A DNA stretch of 64,000 bases from contig NZ_JAJSBI010000005.1 in NCBI RefSeq assembly GCF_021261325.1, positions 248,001 through 312,000 of the forward strand, given 5' to 3'. The translations under genes were made by a program, and so were the position numbers. The notes under the pieces were generated by a model. That model was not told the origin of the DNA. It saw nothing but the letters and a program-made list of their open reading frames with translations, and searched no databases. The stretch is from Streptomyces guryensis. Its GTDB lineage: Bacteria; Actinomycetota; Actinomycetes; Streptomycetales; Streptomycetaceae. This document shows positions 34,819 to 42,493 of the stretch, piece by piece; positions within the stretch are counted from its first letter, which is position 1; every line of letters begins with the position of its first letter.

Positions 34819-35718
34819 TCACAGGATCGAACGCGCCAGTGCCACGGCACCCTCCACGGGCGGTGCGCGCAGCGGCTGCGGACGTGCTCCGGGCACGGAC
34901 CGGGCGAGCGCTGTCGCGAACGCGCCGTAGAGCGCGGCCTGGGCGAGGACGGTGCTGCCCGCGACCACCACGTCGTCCACCACGACCCCGCGGGCGGCGA
35001 GCCGTTCCACCAGCGAGGCCAGCGAGCGGCCGGCCTCGGTGATCACCGTACGGGCGAGCGGTGAGCCCGCCTCGGCGGCCGCGAACACGACCGGCGCGTG
35101 CCGGCCCCACTGGGCGGAAATGTCCGTGGCGCTCTCCAACGCGGCGCCGAGCGCCGGTACTTCGGAGACTCCGAAGGACGCGAGGAGGCCCCGGGCGAGT
35201 TCGTCGGGTGCCTCCCCGCGGTCGTGCGCCGCCCATGCGGCCCGTGCGGCCTCGCGGACGAGACCGGCCGCGCCGCCCTCGTCGCCGAGCACCGCGCCCC
35301 AGCCGCCGACCTGGACGGAAGCCCCGTCGGCGAGCCGGCCCACCGCGACGGAACCGGTGCCGGCGACCAGACCGACCCCCTTGTCCAGTCCCGCGGCGGG
35401 CACCAGCAGTTCGGCGTCACCCACGACCAGCGCGGGCGCGTCGAAGTGCAGCTGCAGAGCGGTGCGTATCCGGGCGCACTGGCGCGGAGTCTCACAGGCG
35501 TGGCCACCCACGGCGACGGCCGCTGGACGTGCGCCCTGCGGCAGCGCGTCGGCGACCAGCGTGGCCAGCCAGCCGGTGGCGGCCACGGGGTCGTGCGGCC
35601 GCCAGCCGCTGCTGGTCCGGACATGGTCGGCGACCTGCTCGCTGCCGACGTGGGCACGCAGCTGCGTCTTGGTGCCACCCACGTCGATGCCGACCACGAG
35701 GGGGGTGAAGTCCTGCAC
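34819..35718 (-). CDS. BadF/BadG-type sugar kinase (N-acetylglucosamine-kinase-like)
   Basis: GTG 35718 follows AAAGAGGATCC; the protein has 299 residues. ATP-fold motifs are GIDVGGTKTQ (about 8-17), GTGSVAVGR, GDEGGAAGL and VVVAGSTVL, matching eukaryote-like N-acetylglucosamine kinases of the BadF/BadG family. It is divergent from the ROK-led glycan uptake operon and most likely phosphorylates the imported (amino)sugar (inference). A short copy of the dispersed hairpin repeat lies 40 bp before the start, and the ROK operator lies about 240 bp upstream. Confidence 0.85.
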   Translation of the reverse strand: MQDFTPLVVGIDVGGTKTQLRAHVGSEQVADHVRTSSGWRPHDPVAATGWLATLVADALPQGARPAAVAVGGHACETPRQCARIRTALQLHFDAPALVVGDAELLVPAAGLDKGVGLVAGTGSVAVGRLADGASVQVGGWGAVLGDEGGAAGLVREAARAAWAAHDRGEAPDELARGLLASFGVSEVPALGAALESATDISAQWGRHAPVVFAAAEAGSPLARTVITEAGRSLASLVERLAARGVVVDDVVVAGSTVLAQAALYGAFATALARSVPGARPQPLRAPPVEGAVALARSIL

Positions 35719-35758
35719 GGATCCTCTTTCGTCATTGCGCTGGACAACGCGGTCCGGG

Positions 35759-35812
35759 AGCGCCCTGAAGGGGCGCGGGGAACTGCGCGACCAGCCACGA
35801 CGGTGCCGCAGA
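35759..35812 (-). repeat. Dispersed Streptomyces intergenic repeat, copy C (short form)
   Basis: On the minus strand it reads GTCGTGGCTGGTCGCGCAG followed by CCCCGCGCCCC and GGGCGC, that is, copy A without the GGCGGAGCCGCATATCGAT module. The hairpin GCGCCC-tgaa-GGGGCGC is visible. It ends about 40 bp before the kinase start, in the same orientation as that gene. Confidence 0.85.
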
Positions 35813-35955
35813 GGACCGACGGCCCGTGCGGCACTCCCAGCGGAGCGCATTGCCTGCGACGGTTGGGCGAACCGTGCCTGAGAGTACGGGAGTTGGTGAA
35901 CTAGGGAAGCCCCGGGACGGGCTTCAGACGGACACGGCAGGCGAGTACCGTGAAG

Positions 35956-35979
35956 TTCGTTAGGAAGTTAACTAACGAA
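35956..35979. promoter_or_regulatory. Perfect inverted repeat, probable ROK operator of the glycan operon
   Basis: TTCGTTAG (35956-35963) and CTAACGAA (35972-35979) are perfect 8-bp arms around an 8-bp AT-rich centre containing GTTAA. The TTAGGAA core resembles, from memory, operators of the chitosan-utilisation ROK regulator CsnR. It lies 65 bp before the ROK start and can serve both divergent promoters. Confidence 0.75.
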
Positions 35980-36043
35980 GTACAGTGCGTCAAGAGGCAT
36001 TGCGCACTCGACCACTGAGCGGCCCGTGACCCGTGGGAGAACT

Positions 36044-37189
36044 GTGATACACGACGTGGCGGAAGCCCCCCGTCTGACCGAGAGCGCAAGCGCGGTATTC
36101 GCCGTGCTCGCCGAGGCGGGCAGCGCGACCCGGCCGCAGCTCGCCAGCCTGGCGGGCCTGTCCAAACCCACCGTGTCCTCCGCCGTCGCGGAGCTGGAGA
36201 GTGCCCGGCTCGCCGCCCATTCCGGCACCGCCTCCGGCGGCACGGGCCGCTCCGCCGCCGTATACGGGCTCGGGCCTGCCGCCGGAGCTGTGCTCGCCGT
36301 CGACCTCGGCCCCGCCCTCACCCGGGTGCGCGGCTGCGCCCTGGACGGCACCCTGCTCGCCCAGGCCGCCGGGACCCGCAAGGACGCCGCCGACGTGGTG
36401 CGCGAGGCGCTCGCCGCGCTCCCGGCCGACGCCCCGCTGCGCACCGTCGTCGTCGCCGTCGGTGACGTCACCGCACGGGAGAAGGAGGGCGCCCGGATGC
36501 GCCCCGCCACGGCCAAGGCCGGCCCCGTCTTCGACGCCATGGCCGTCGCCCTGCCGCCGGGCGTTCCCGTCCACCTGGAGAACAACGTCAACTGCGCCGC
36601 GCTCGCCGAACTGCACGAGGGCGCCGCGCGCGGTCGGCGCACCTTCGGCTATCTGCGGATCGGCGTCGGTATCGGCCTCGGCATCGTGGTCGGCGGCCAG
36701 GTGCTGCGCGGAGCCAACGGTGCCGCCGGTGAGCTGGCCCGGCTGCCCTACCCCTGGGACGACGGCCGCGAGCCGCGTCACGAGGCCCTGGAGGAGTACA
36801 TCGGCGCCCGCTCGCTGCTGAGGCGGGCGGCCGAGGCCTGGCGGGACGAGGACGGGCCGTGCCCGAGCACCGCCGAGCAGCTCTTCGCCCTGGCCGGCGA
36901 GGGCCGGGCGGCGGCCCGCGGTGTGGTCGGCCGCCATGCCGCCGACGTCGGCCGTCTCGCCGCCGCCGTGACCGCCGTACTGGACCCGGGACTGATCGTC
37001 CTGGGCGGCAGCACCGGCGCGGACCCGCAGGTACTGCCCGGTGTGCGGGCGGAACTCGCCCGGCTGAGCTGGCCCACCGAAGTCGTCAGCAGCACGGTCG
37101 GCGATCTCGGCACCGTCGTGGGCGCCGCCCGGCTCGCTGTCTCCCGAGGAGTCCAAACCGTGACCGAGGCCGTGGGGGCGAAGGATTGA
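36044..37189 (+). CDS. ROK-family transcriptional regulator, glycan operon
   Basis: GTG 36044 is preceded by GGGAGAA; the protein has 381 residues. The winged helix-turn-helix spans about 10-65 (ATRPQLASLAGLSKPTVSSAVAEL). The ROK domain shows AVDLGPALTRVRG, HLENNVNCAALAE and GVGIGLGIVVGG. The cysteine zinc motif usual in ROK proteins is replaced by GELARLPYPWDD. It is first in the operon that continues to the binding protein, permeases and two glycan-enzyme candidates. Operator, gene order and kinase neighbour recall the S. coelicolor csnR-K cluster for glucosamine oligosaccharide uptake (analogy only). Confidence 0.87.
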   Translation: MIHDVAEAPRLTESASAVFAVLAEAGSATRPQLASLAGLSKPTVSSAVAELESARLAAHSGTASGGTGRSAAVYGLGPAAGAVLAVDLGPALTRVRGCALDGTLLAQAAGTRKDAADVVREALAALPADAPLRTVVVAVGDVTAREKEGARMRPATAKAGPVFDAMAVALPPGVPVHLENNVNCAALAELHEGAARGRRTFGYLRIGVGIGLGIVVGGQVLRGANGAAGELARLPYPWDDGREPRHEALEEYIGARSLLRRAAEAWRDEDGPCPSTAEQLFALAGEGRAAARGVVGRHAADVGRLAAAVTAVLDPGLIVLGGSTGADPQVLPGVRAELARLSWPTEVVSSTVGDLGTVVGAARLAVSRGVQTVTEAVGAKD

Positions 37190-37221
37190 CGGCCTCCGAC
37201 TCGACGTGCCAATGTCCGGAC

Positions 37222-37229
37222 AAGCGCTT
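37222..37229. promoter_or_regulatory. AAGCGCTT palindrome before the binding-protein gene
   Basis: The 274-bp gap before the binding-protein gene contains ACAAGCGCTTTC, a palindrome of the LacI-family operator type. A second regulator may act here independently of the ROK protein. No matching LacI gene is in the window. Confidence 0.35.
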
Positions 37230-37463
37230 TCTAAGTCGGCCGGGACGCCGACTCCGGGTGAGCCTCCCGCCCGTACGCGAAGTACGGCAGCCGCACGAGG
37301 GCGTGCTTGTGCGACGACGGCCCTCATGGCCGGGGACTCCACCCGTCAAGGCGACGCGGCCGGGCGAGGCCGTGCCCCCGGAAAGCGAAATCTCCTGCAA
37401 AATGCACCCGTGCAGCCTCGGCTGGCGCCGTGCTCCGTCCAGTACGACGAAAAGGGATCGAAA

Positions 37464-38795
37464 ATGACCAGTGTGGGTGTGCGGCGCTCCCGCCGACTCG
37501 GCCGCGGCGGCATACGCCGTGTGGTTCCCCTCGCTGCCGTGGCCACGGCAGGTGCCCTTCTGCTCACCGCCTGCGGCGGATCGGGGTCCGGCTCGGGCGG
37601 GAACTCCAAGTCGCTGACGTTCTGGATCTCCACGGTTCCGGGGCAGGACGCGGGCTGGAAGAAGCTGGTGGCGCAGTACAAGAAGGAAAACGGCGTCGAC
37701 GTCAAGCTCGTCAACATCCCCTACGACGGCTACGCGACGAAGCTGCACAACGGGGCGCAGGCGAACTCCCTGCCCGACGTGGCGGCCGTGCCGGCGCTGG
37801 ACCCGATCTGGTCGAACAAGCTCATCGACCTCAGCTCCATCGCCGGCAACAAGAGTTACAACATCAACTCCAACTTCCTGGCGAAGGACACGTCCGGGAA
37901 GGTGCTGGCCATCCCCTCGGACGTCACCGCGTCCGGCCTGTTCATCAACAAGACGCTGTTCAAGAAGGCGGGCGTCTCCTTCCCGGCCTCGCCCCAGAAG
38001 ACCTGGACCTGGACCGACTTCATCGCGGCCGCCAACAAGGTCCGGGAGAAGACCGGCGCCAAGTACTCCCTGACCTTCGACCAGTCGCCGTCGCGACTGC
38101 GCGCCATGGTGTACGAGATGGGCGGCAAGTACGTCCACGCGGACTCCTCCGGCAAGTTCTCGGTGGACGCCGCGACCAAGAAGGCCGTGAGCACCTTCGT
38201 GGGATGGAACGACGACAAGACCATGCCGAAGTCGGTGTGGACCAGCGGCGCCGACCCGTCGGCCATGTTCCAGAGCGGTGACGTCGTCGCCTACTGGTCC
38301 GGGGTGTGGCAGGTGGCCGCCTTCTCGGAGAGCATCAAGAAGTTCGACTGGGCCAGCGTCCCGACCCCCGCCCAGCCCGTGCAGGCCAGTGACGTCAACA
38401 GCGGCGGCCTGATGGTGGGCTTCAACAACAACGGCGCCGCGGCGACCGCCGCGAAGAAGTTCATGACCTGGGTGTACGACCCGAAGCAGTACACCGAACT
38501 GGTCGAGAGCTCCGGGTTCCTCCCGGTCGAGAGCGGTCTGAACCCGAACTACCCCTTCAAGTCCGAGGCGGCGCAGTCGGCGTTCAAGCTGTACAACGAG
38601 GAGATCCCGCTCTACGCCCCGATCTCCGGCTACTTCAACGGCGCGCAGACCGCCTGGGTGCTGAAGGGCAAGAGCCTCACCACCGACCCGACCAAGACGG
38701 AGCTCGGCAAGGCGGTCAACGGCCAGCAGTCGGCCGACAAGGCCTTGGAGAACATCGTGACCGGCTACAACCAGCAGGTCGGCGGCGGATCATAG
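37464..38795 (+). CDS. Sugar ABC transporter substrate-binding lipoprotein, glycan operon
   Basis: ATG 37464 follows AAAGGGATCG; the protein has 443 residues. The lipobox is LLTAC with C37, followed by a Gly/Ser linker and a MalE-like fold (LTFWISTVPGQDAGWKKLV). It binds an extracellular saccharide. Compared with the other binding protein in this window it is only a distant relative, so the ligands probably differ. A strong hairpin just after the stop may stabilise its mRNA and raise its level over the permeases. Confidence 0.92.
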   Translation: MTSVGVRRSRRLGRGGIRRVVPLAAVATAGALLLTACGGSGSGSGGNSKSLTFWISTVPGQDAGWKKLVAQYKKENGVDVKLVNIPYDGYATKLHNGAQANSLPDVAAVPALDPIWSNKLIDLSSIAGNKSYNINSNFLAKDTSGKVLAIPSDVTASGLFINKTLFKKAGVSFPASPQKTWTWTDFIAAANKVREKTGAKYSLTFDQSPSRLRAMVYEMGGKYVHADSSGKFSVDAATKKAVSTFVGWNDDKTMPKSVWTSGADPSAMFQSGDVVAYWSGVWQVAAFSESIKKFDWASVPTPAQPVQASDVNSGGLMVGFNNNGAAATAAKKFMTWVYDPKQYTELVESSGFLPVESGLNPNYPFKSEAAQSAFKLYNEEIPLYAPISGYFNGAQTAWVLKGKSLTTDPTKTELGKAVNGQQSADKALENIVTGYNQQVGGGS

Positions 38796-38800
38796 GCCAC

Positions 38801-38840
38801 AGGGCCGGGCGGCGGGGCAGAGGCACCGCCGCCCGGCCCT
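38801..38840 (+). terminator. Strong intra-operon hairpin after the binding-protein gene
   Basis: AGGGCCGGGCGGCGG (38801-38815) and CCGCCGCCCGGCCCT (38826-38840) are perfect 15-bp arms with a 10-nt loop. Lying 6 bp after a binding-protein stop and 72 bp before the permease start, it is a textbook attenuator or mRNA 3'-stabiliser position. Confidence 0.85.
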
Positions 38841-38912
38841 GGGCGCCCGCGTGATGCCGGGCTCATGGCGTGAGCCCACCGGAATCCCTTCCACCAGCAC
38901 GGAGTCAGGAAG

Positions 38913-39824
38913 ATGACAAAACGCGCCTCGGACGTGTCCGCGAGCCCGCCCAGGAGACGCAGCAAGTACACCCTTGCGCCGCTCGTCCTCATCGCGGCCA
39001 ATGTCGTGCTCTTCGCGCTGTTCTTCCTCTGGCCGGCGGTGATCGGGCTCGTCTACTCCTTCACGAACTACACGGGTGTGGGGGCATTCCAGTTCATCGG
39101 ACTGGACAACTACCACAACCTGTTCGGGGACTCCACGTTCTACGACGCGCTGACCCGTACGCTGCTGTACGCCGTGCTCTTCGTACCGCTGAACTTCGCG
39201 CTCTCGTTGCTCGCCGCCAACCTGGTGGTGAACAAGCACGCCAAGGGCGCGTCGGTCGCGCGAATCATCTTCTTCATCCCGTGGCTGCTGTCGCCCATCG
39301 TCGTGGGTGTCCTGTGGCGGTGGCTGTTCGGTGAGAACTTCGGACTGGTCAACTACGTCATCGAGAAGCTCGGCGGAAGTGCCGTTCCGTGGCAGTCGAA
39401 CGCGGACCTGTCGCTGCTGGTGGTGGTGATGGCGGCGTCCTGGGCCTGGACGGGATTCTCGATGCTGCTGTTCATCGCGGCGATCAAGAACGTACCGGTG
39501 TCGTACTACGAGGCGGCCGCGCTCGACGGCGCCGGACCGTGGCGCCAGTTCCTCAGCATCACGCTGCCGAGCATCGCACCGACCTCCTTCATCGTCATCC
39601 TGCTCAACACGATCAACGCGATGAAGGAATACCCGGTGTTCGTCTCCCTGAACAACGGCGGACCCGGAACGTCGAACAACCTGCTTGTCCAGTACATCTA
39701 TCAGACCGGCTTCCAACGGGGCCAGATCGGCTACGCGAGCGCCGCGTCGTTCGTGCTCATGCTCATCCTGATGGCCGTCGCGATCATCCAGCTGATCGTC
39801 AACCGGCGGGTGGAGAACCGATGA
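38913..39824 (+). CDS. Sugar ABC transporter permease, MalF type, glycan operon
   Basis: The 303-residue protein has about six membrane helices (first: LIAANVVLFALFFLWPAVI) and the EAA loop YYEAAALDGAGPWRQFLSITLP. Its stop overlaps the next ATG by four bases (ATGA), so the two permeases are translated together. It forms the membrane channel with the downstream gene product. Confidence 0.93.
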   Translation: MTKRASDVSASPPRRRSKYTLAPLVLIAANVVLFALFFLWPAVIGLVYSFTNYTGVGAFQFIGLDNYHNLFGDSTFYDALTRTLLYAVLFVPLNFALSLLAANLVVNKHAKGASVARIIFFIPWLLSPIVVGVLWRWLFGENFGLVNYVIEKLGGSAVPWQSNADLSLLVVVMAASWAWTGFSMLLFIAAIKNVPVSYYEAAALDGAGPWRQFLSITLPSIAPTSFIVILLNTINAMKEYPVFVSLNNGGPGTSNNLLVQYIYQTGFQRGQIGYASAASFVLMLILMAVAIIQLIVNRRVENR

Positions 39825-40723
39825 CAACCACAGAAATGCCGCGCCGGGCCGACGCCGGTCCCGGACGAGCCGTCTCCAAGAAGCGGCCCCACAGGGCGGA
39901 CACCGGTGGGATCCGGCAGGCGGTCTCCGCGACGACACTGCTGTGGATCATGGCGTGCCTCTACGGGCTGCCGGTGCTGTGGTTCGTCCTCAGCTCGTTC
40001 AAGCCCGCCAGCGACCTGTTCTCCTATCCGCTGACGCTGGTCCCGCACAACCCCACGCTGTCGGGATTCAAGGCGGCGTGGGACAGCGCCAACTTCTCCC
40101 AGTACTTCATCAACACGGCCATCGTGTGCGTGATCACGACGATCCTCACGGTGGGAGTCAGCTGCTGCACCGGGTACGCCCTGGCCAAGTACGACAACAA
40201 GTGGCTCAAGGCCTTCTTCATCTGCATCCTGGCCACCACGATGCTGCCGGGCGAGGTCATGCTCGCCCCTGAGTTCCTGGTGGTCCGCAACCTCGGCCTC
40301 TACAACTCGTTCGCCGGCATCATCCTCCCGGCCGTGCTCACCGCGACCGGATGCTTCATGTTCCGCCAGTTCTTCCTGACGGTTCCCGACGAACTCGTGG
40401 AAGCCGCGCGCATCGACGGCGCCCGCGAACTGTCGATCTTCCTGCGGATCATGGTGCCGCTCTCCCGGCCCATCATGCTGACCCTCGCCATCCTGTCCTT
40501 CCAGTGGCGGTGGAACGACTACATCTGGCCGCTGCTGATGCTGAACGACCCCAACAAGTTCACCGTGCAGATCGGCATCCAGAGCATCGTCGGCGCGCAG
40601 AACATCAACTGGTCGGTACTGCTCGGCGCGTCGGTCATCTCCATGATCCCGCTGATCGTGATCTTCCTGGTCTTCCAGCGCTACGTCATGGGCGCCGACA
40701 TCAACGCCGGACTGAAGGACTGA
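39821..40723 (+). CDS. Sugar ABC transporter permease, MalG type, glycan operon
   Basis: The ATG at 39821 overlaps the preceding TGA. The 300-residue protein has six helices (first: TTLLWIMACLYGLPVLWFVL) and the EAA loop VEAARIDGARELSIFLRIMVP, ending NAGLKD. No ATPase gene is in the operon, consistent with the shared MsiK ATPase of Streptomyces. The following gene starts 2 bp later. Confidence 0.93.
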   Translation: MTTTEMPRRADAGPGRAVSKKRPHRADTGGIRQAVSATTLLWIMACLYGLPVLWFVLSSFKPASDLFSYPLTLVPHNPTLSGFKAAWDSANFSQYFINTAIVCVITTILTVGVSCCTGYALAKYDNKWLKAFFICILATTMLPGEVMLAPEFLVVRNLGLYNSFAGIILPAVLTATGCFMFRQFFLTVPDELVEAARIDGARELSIFLRIMVPLSRPIMLTLAILSFQWRWNDYIWPLLMLNDPNKFTVQIGIQSIVGAQNINWSVLLGASVISMIPLIVIFLVFQRYVMGADINAGLKD

Positions 40724-40725
40724 CC

Positions 40726-42444
40726 TTGCACAACCCGCTCGACCAGGAGTTCGTCCGCGCGGCGGCCGCGGCTGCCGACCGGTCGGCCCTCCCGATGGCG
40801 GCCGCCCCCGACGAGGAGCCCGCCGGTGTGCCGCACCGTGGTCTGGCGCGCGGGGTGAAGACCCTGGTCGCGGCGTACCGTTCCCCGGACTCGGCACTGC
40901 ACGGCAGCGAGCGGGCCGTCGCCGCCGCGACGACCCACCTGCGCGCCCTGCGGGCCGTGCAGACCGGCACCGGCCTCTTCGCCGGCGGCGACAACGTGCA
41001 GTCCCCGCCGGACTCCGCGTTCACCGTCAACGACGTGTGCGACGCGTACGTCCTCGCGGCGGGCGGAGGGCCGGAACTGCACGCGGTCAAGGCGGCGCTG
41101 GCCGAGATCGCCGACGCCGCCGCGGACAGTCTCCGGACCGGTGGGGTGCACACTCCGAACCACCGCTGGGAGCTGAGCGCGGCGCTCGCCCGTCTGCACC
41201 GGTCGTTCCCCGACGGCCGACTCCTCGAACGCGTCGAGGAGTGGCTCGCCGAGGGCGTCGACATCGACACGGGGGGCCTGTACTCGGAACGCAGTGCCGT
41301 CTACGCGTCCCTCGTGACCAACCCGTCGCTGCTGTTGCTGGCCGAGGTGCTCGGGCGTACCGACCTGATGGACGCCGTCGAACGCAACCTCGCCACGACC
41401 CTGGACCTGATCAGGCCGGACGGCACGGTGGAGACCGTCCACTCGCGCCGCCAGGACCAGAAGCTTTCGTTCCCGCTGTGGCCCTACCTGCCGCACTACC
41501 GGCTGCTCGCGATCCGCACCGGCCGGGGCGACTTCGCCCGCGCGGCCCGCCTGGCGGCCGCCGACGGCATCGACGACCCCGACCTGCTCGCCCAGACCCT
41601 CCTCACCCCGGATCTGCGCCGCGCCCTGCCGGCCCCGGACGCGGAGAAGCTCCCGCGCTACGGGTACCTCCCCACCGCGCGCCTCGCCGCACGCGCCTCG
41701 GCCACCGCGCACACCGTGGTGTACGGCGGCTCCGACGTGCCCGAGCACCGGCGCATCCGCTCGGGCCTCGCCTGCAACCCCACCTTCCTGCGCCTGTTCG
41801 CCGGTGCCGCCGTCCTCGACGCGGTCCGCCTCTCGCGGGTGTTCTTCGACCTGGGCCCGTTCCGTGCCGCCGACATGGAACAGCTCGCCGACAACCGGTA
41901 CCGGCTCACCCAAACCCTCACAGCCGCCTACTACCAGCCGCTCCCGAAGGACCGGAGGCGCGACGACGGCGCCTACCGCCTGGTGGACGAGGGCCGCTTC
42001 TCCGCGGCGATGGCCTTCCCCGACCGCCCTCAGGACGAGGTGTCCCACACGACCCGCGTCGAGGTGGACCTGAGGGAGGACGGCGCCGACCTGCGGATCG
42101 ACATCAGCGGCCCACCGGTGCCCTGGGCCCTCGAACTGACCTTCCGGCCGGGCGGCGAGCCGCAGGGCGCCGTACCGCTCGGCGACGGAAGCTGGTGTCT
42201 GACGACCGAGCCGTTGACCTACCGCGTCGGCGACGACGAGATCCGGGTCGAGGCCGCCGTCGAGGCGGGCGAACCGCTTGCCGGGCCGGACCGGAGCGAC
42301 ATACTGCGGTACGACCCGGGCCAGGACTACACCGTGGTGGGCGGCACCGACGCCACGACCGGGAACCGCGTCTACATCGGTGGACTCGGCCCGCACACCC
42401 TGACCCTCGCACTGCGCGCCCGCCGGCCCGCACCCGTCGTGTGA
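40726..42444 (+). CDS. Cytoplasmic alpha/alpha-toroid-like glycan enzyme candidate A
   Basis: I assign the TTG at 40726, with GAAGG 7 bp upstream, because it starts 2 bp after the permease stop; the protein has 572 residues. There is no signal peptide. Residues about 25-440 are repeated helix pairs resembling an alpha/alpha toroid (LARLHRSFPDGRLLERVEEW; DLMDAVERNLATTLDLIRPD), with aromatic and acidic clusters (PNHRWELSAAL; SRRQDQKLSFPLWPYLPHY). About 440-572 is a beta-sandwich, as in heparinase II/III-like lyases and toroid glycosidases. I do not recognise the family by name. Its place suggests intracellular breakdown of the imported saccharide. Confidence 0.75.
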   Translation: MHNPLDQEFVRAAAAAADRSALPMAAAPDEEPAGVPHRGLARGVKTLVAAYRSPDSALHGSERAVAAATTHLRALRAVQTGTGLFAGGDNVQSPPDSAFTVNDVCDAYVLAAGGGPELHAVKAALAEIADAAADSLRTGGVHTPNHRWELSAALARLHRSFPDGRLLERVEEWLAEGVDIDTGGLYSERSAVYASLVTNPSLLLLAEVLGRTDLMDAVERNLATTLDLIRPDGTVETVHSRRQDQKLSFPLWPYLPHYRLLAIRTGRGDFARAARLAAADGIDDPDLLAQTLLTPDLRRALPAPDAEKLPRYGYLPTARLAARASATAHTVVYGGSDVPEHRRIRSGLACNPTFLRLFAGAAVLDAVRLSRVFFDLGPFRAADMEQLADNRYRLTQTLTAAYYQPLPKDRRRDDGAYRLVDEGRFSAAMAFPDRPQDEVSHTTRVEVDLREDGADLRIDISGPPVPWALELTFRPGGEPQGAVPLGDGSWCLTTEPLTYRVGDDEIRVEAAVEAGEPLAGPDRSDILRYDPGQDYTVVGGTDATTGNRVYIGGLGPHTLTLALRARRPAPVV

Positions 42445-42493
42445 CCCCGACGACCCACGCCACGGCCACCTCAGGCATGAAGGGCTGATCCCC

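Larger units (their letters stand above)
35719..36043. other. 325-bp divergent control region of the glycan locus
   Basis: The gap between kinase and ROK genes holds the short dispersed repeat (copy C) and the ROK-type operator, each listed separately. Otherwise it has no coding potential. Confidence 0.7.
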
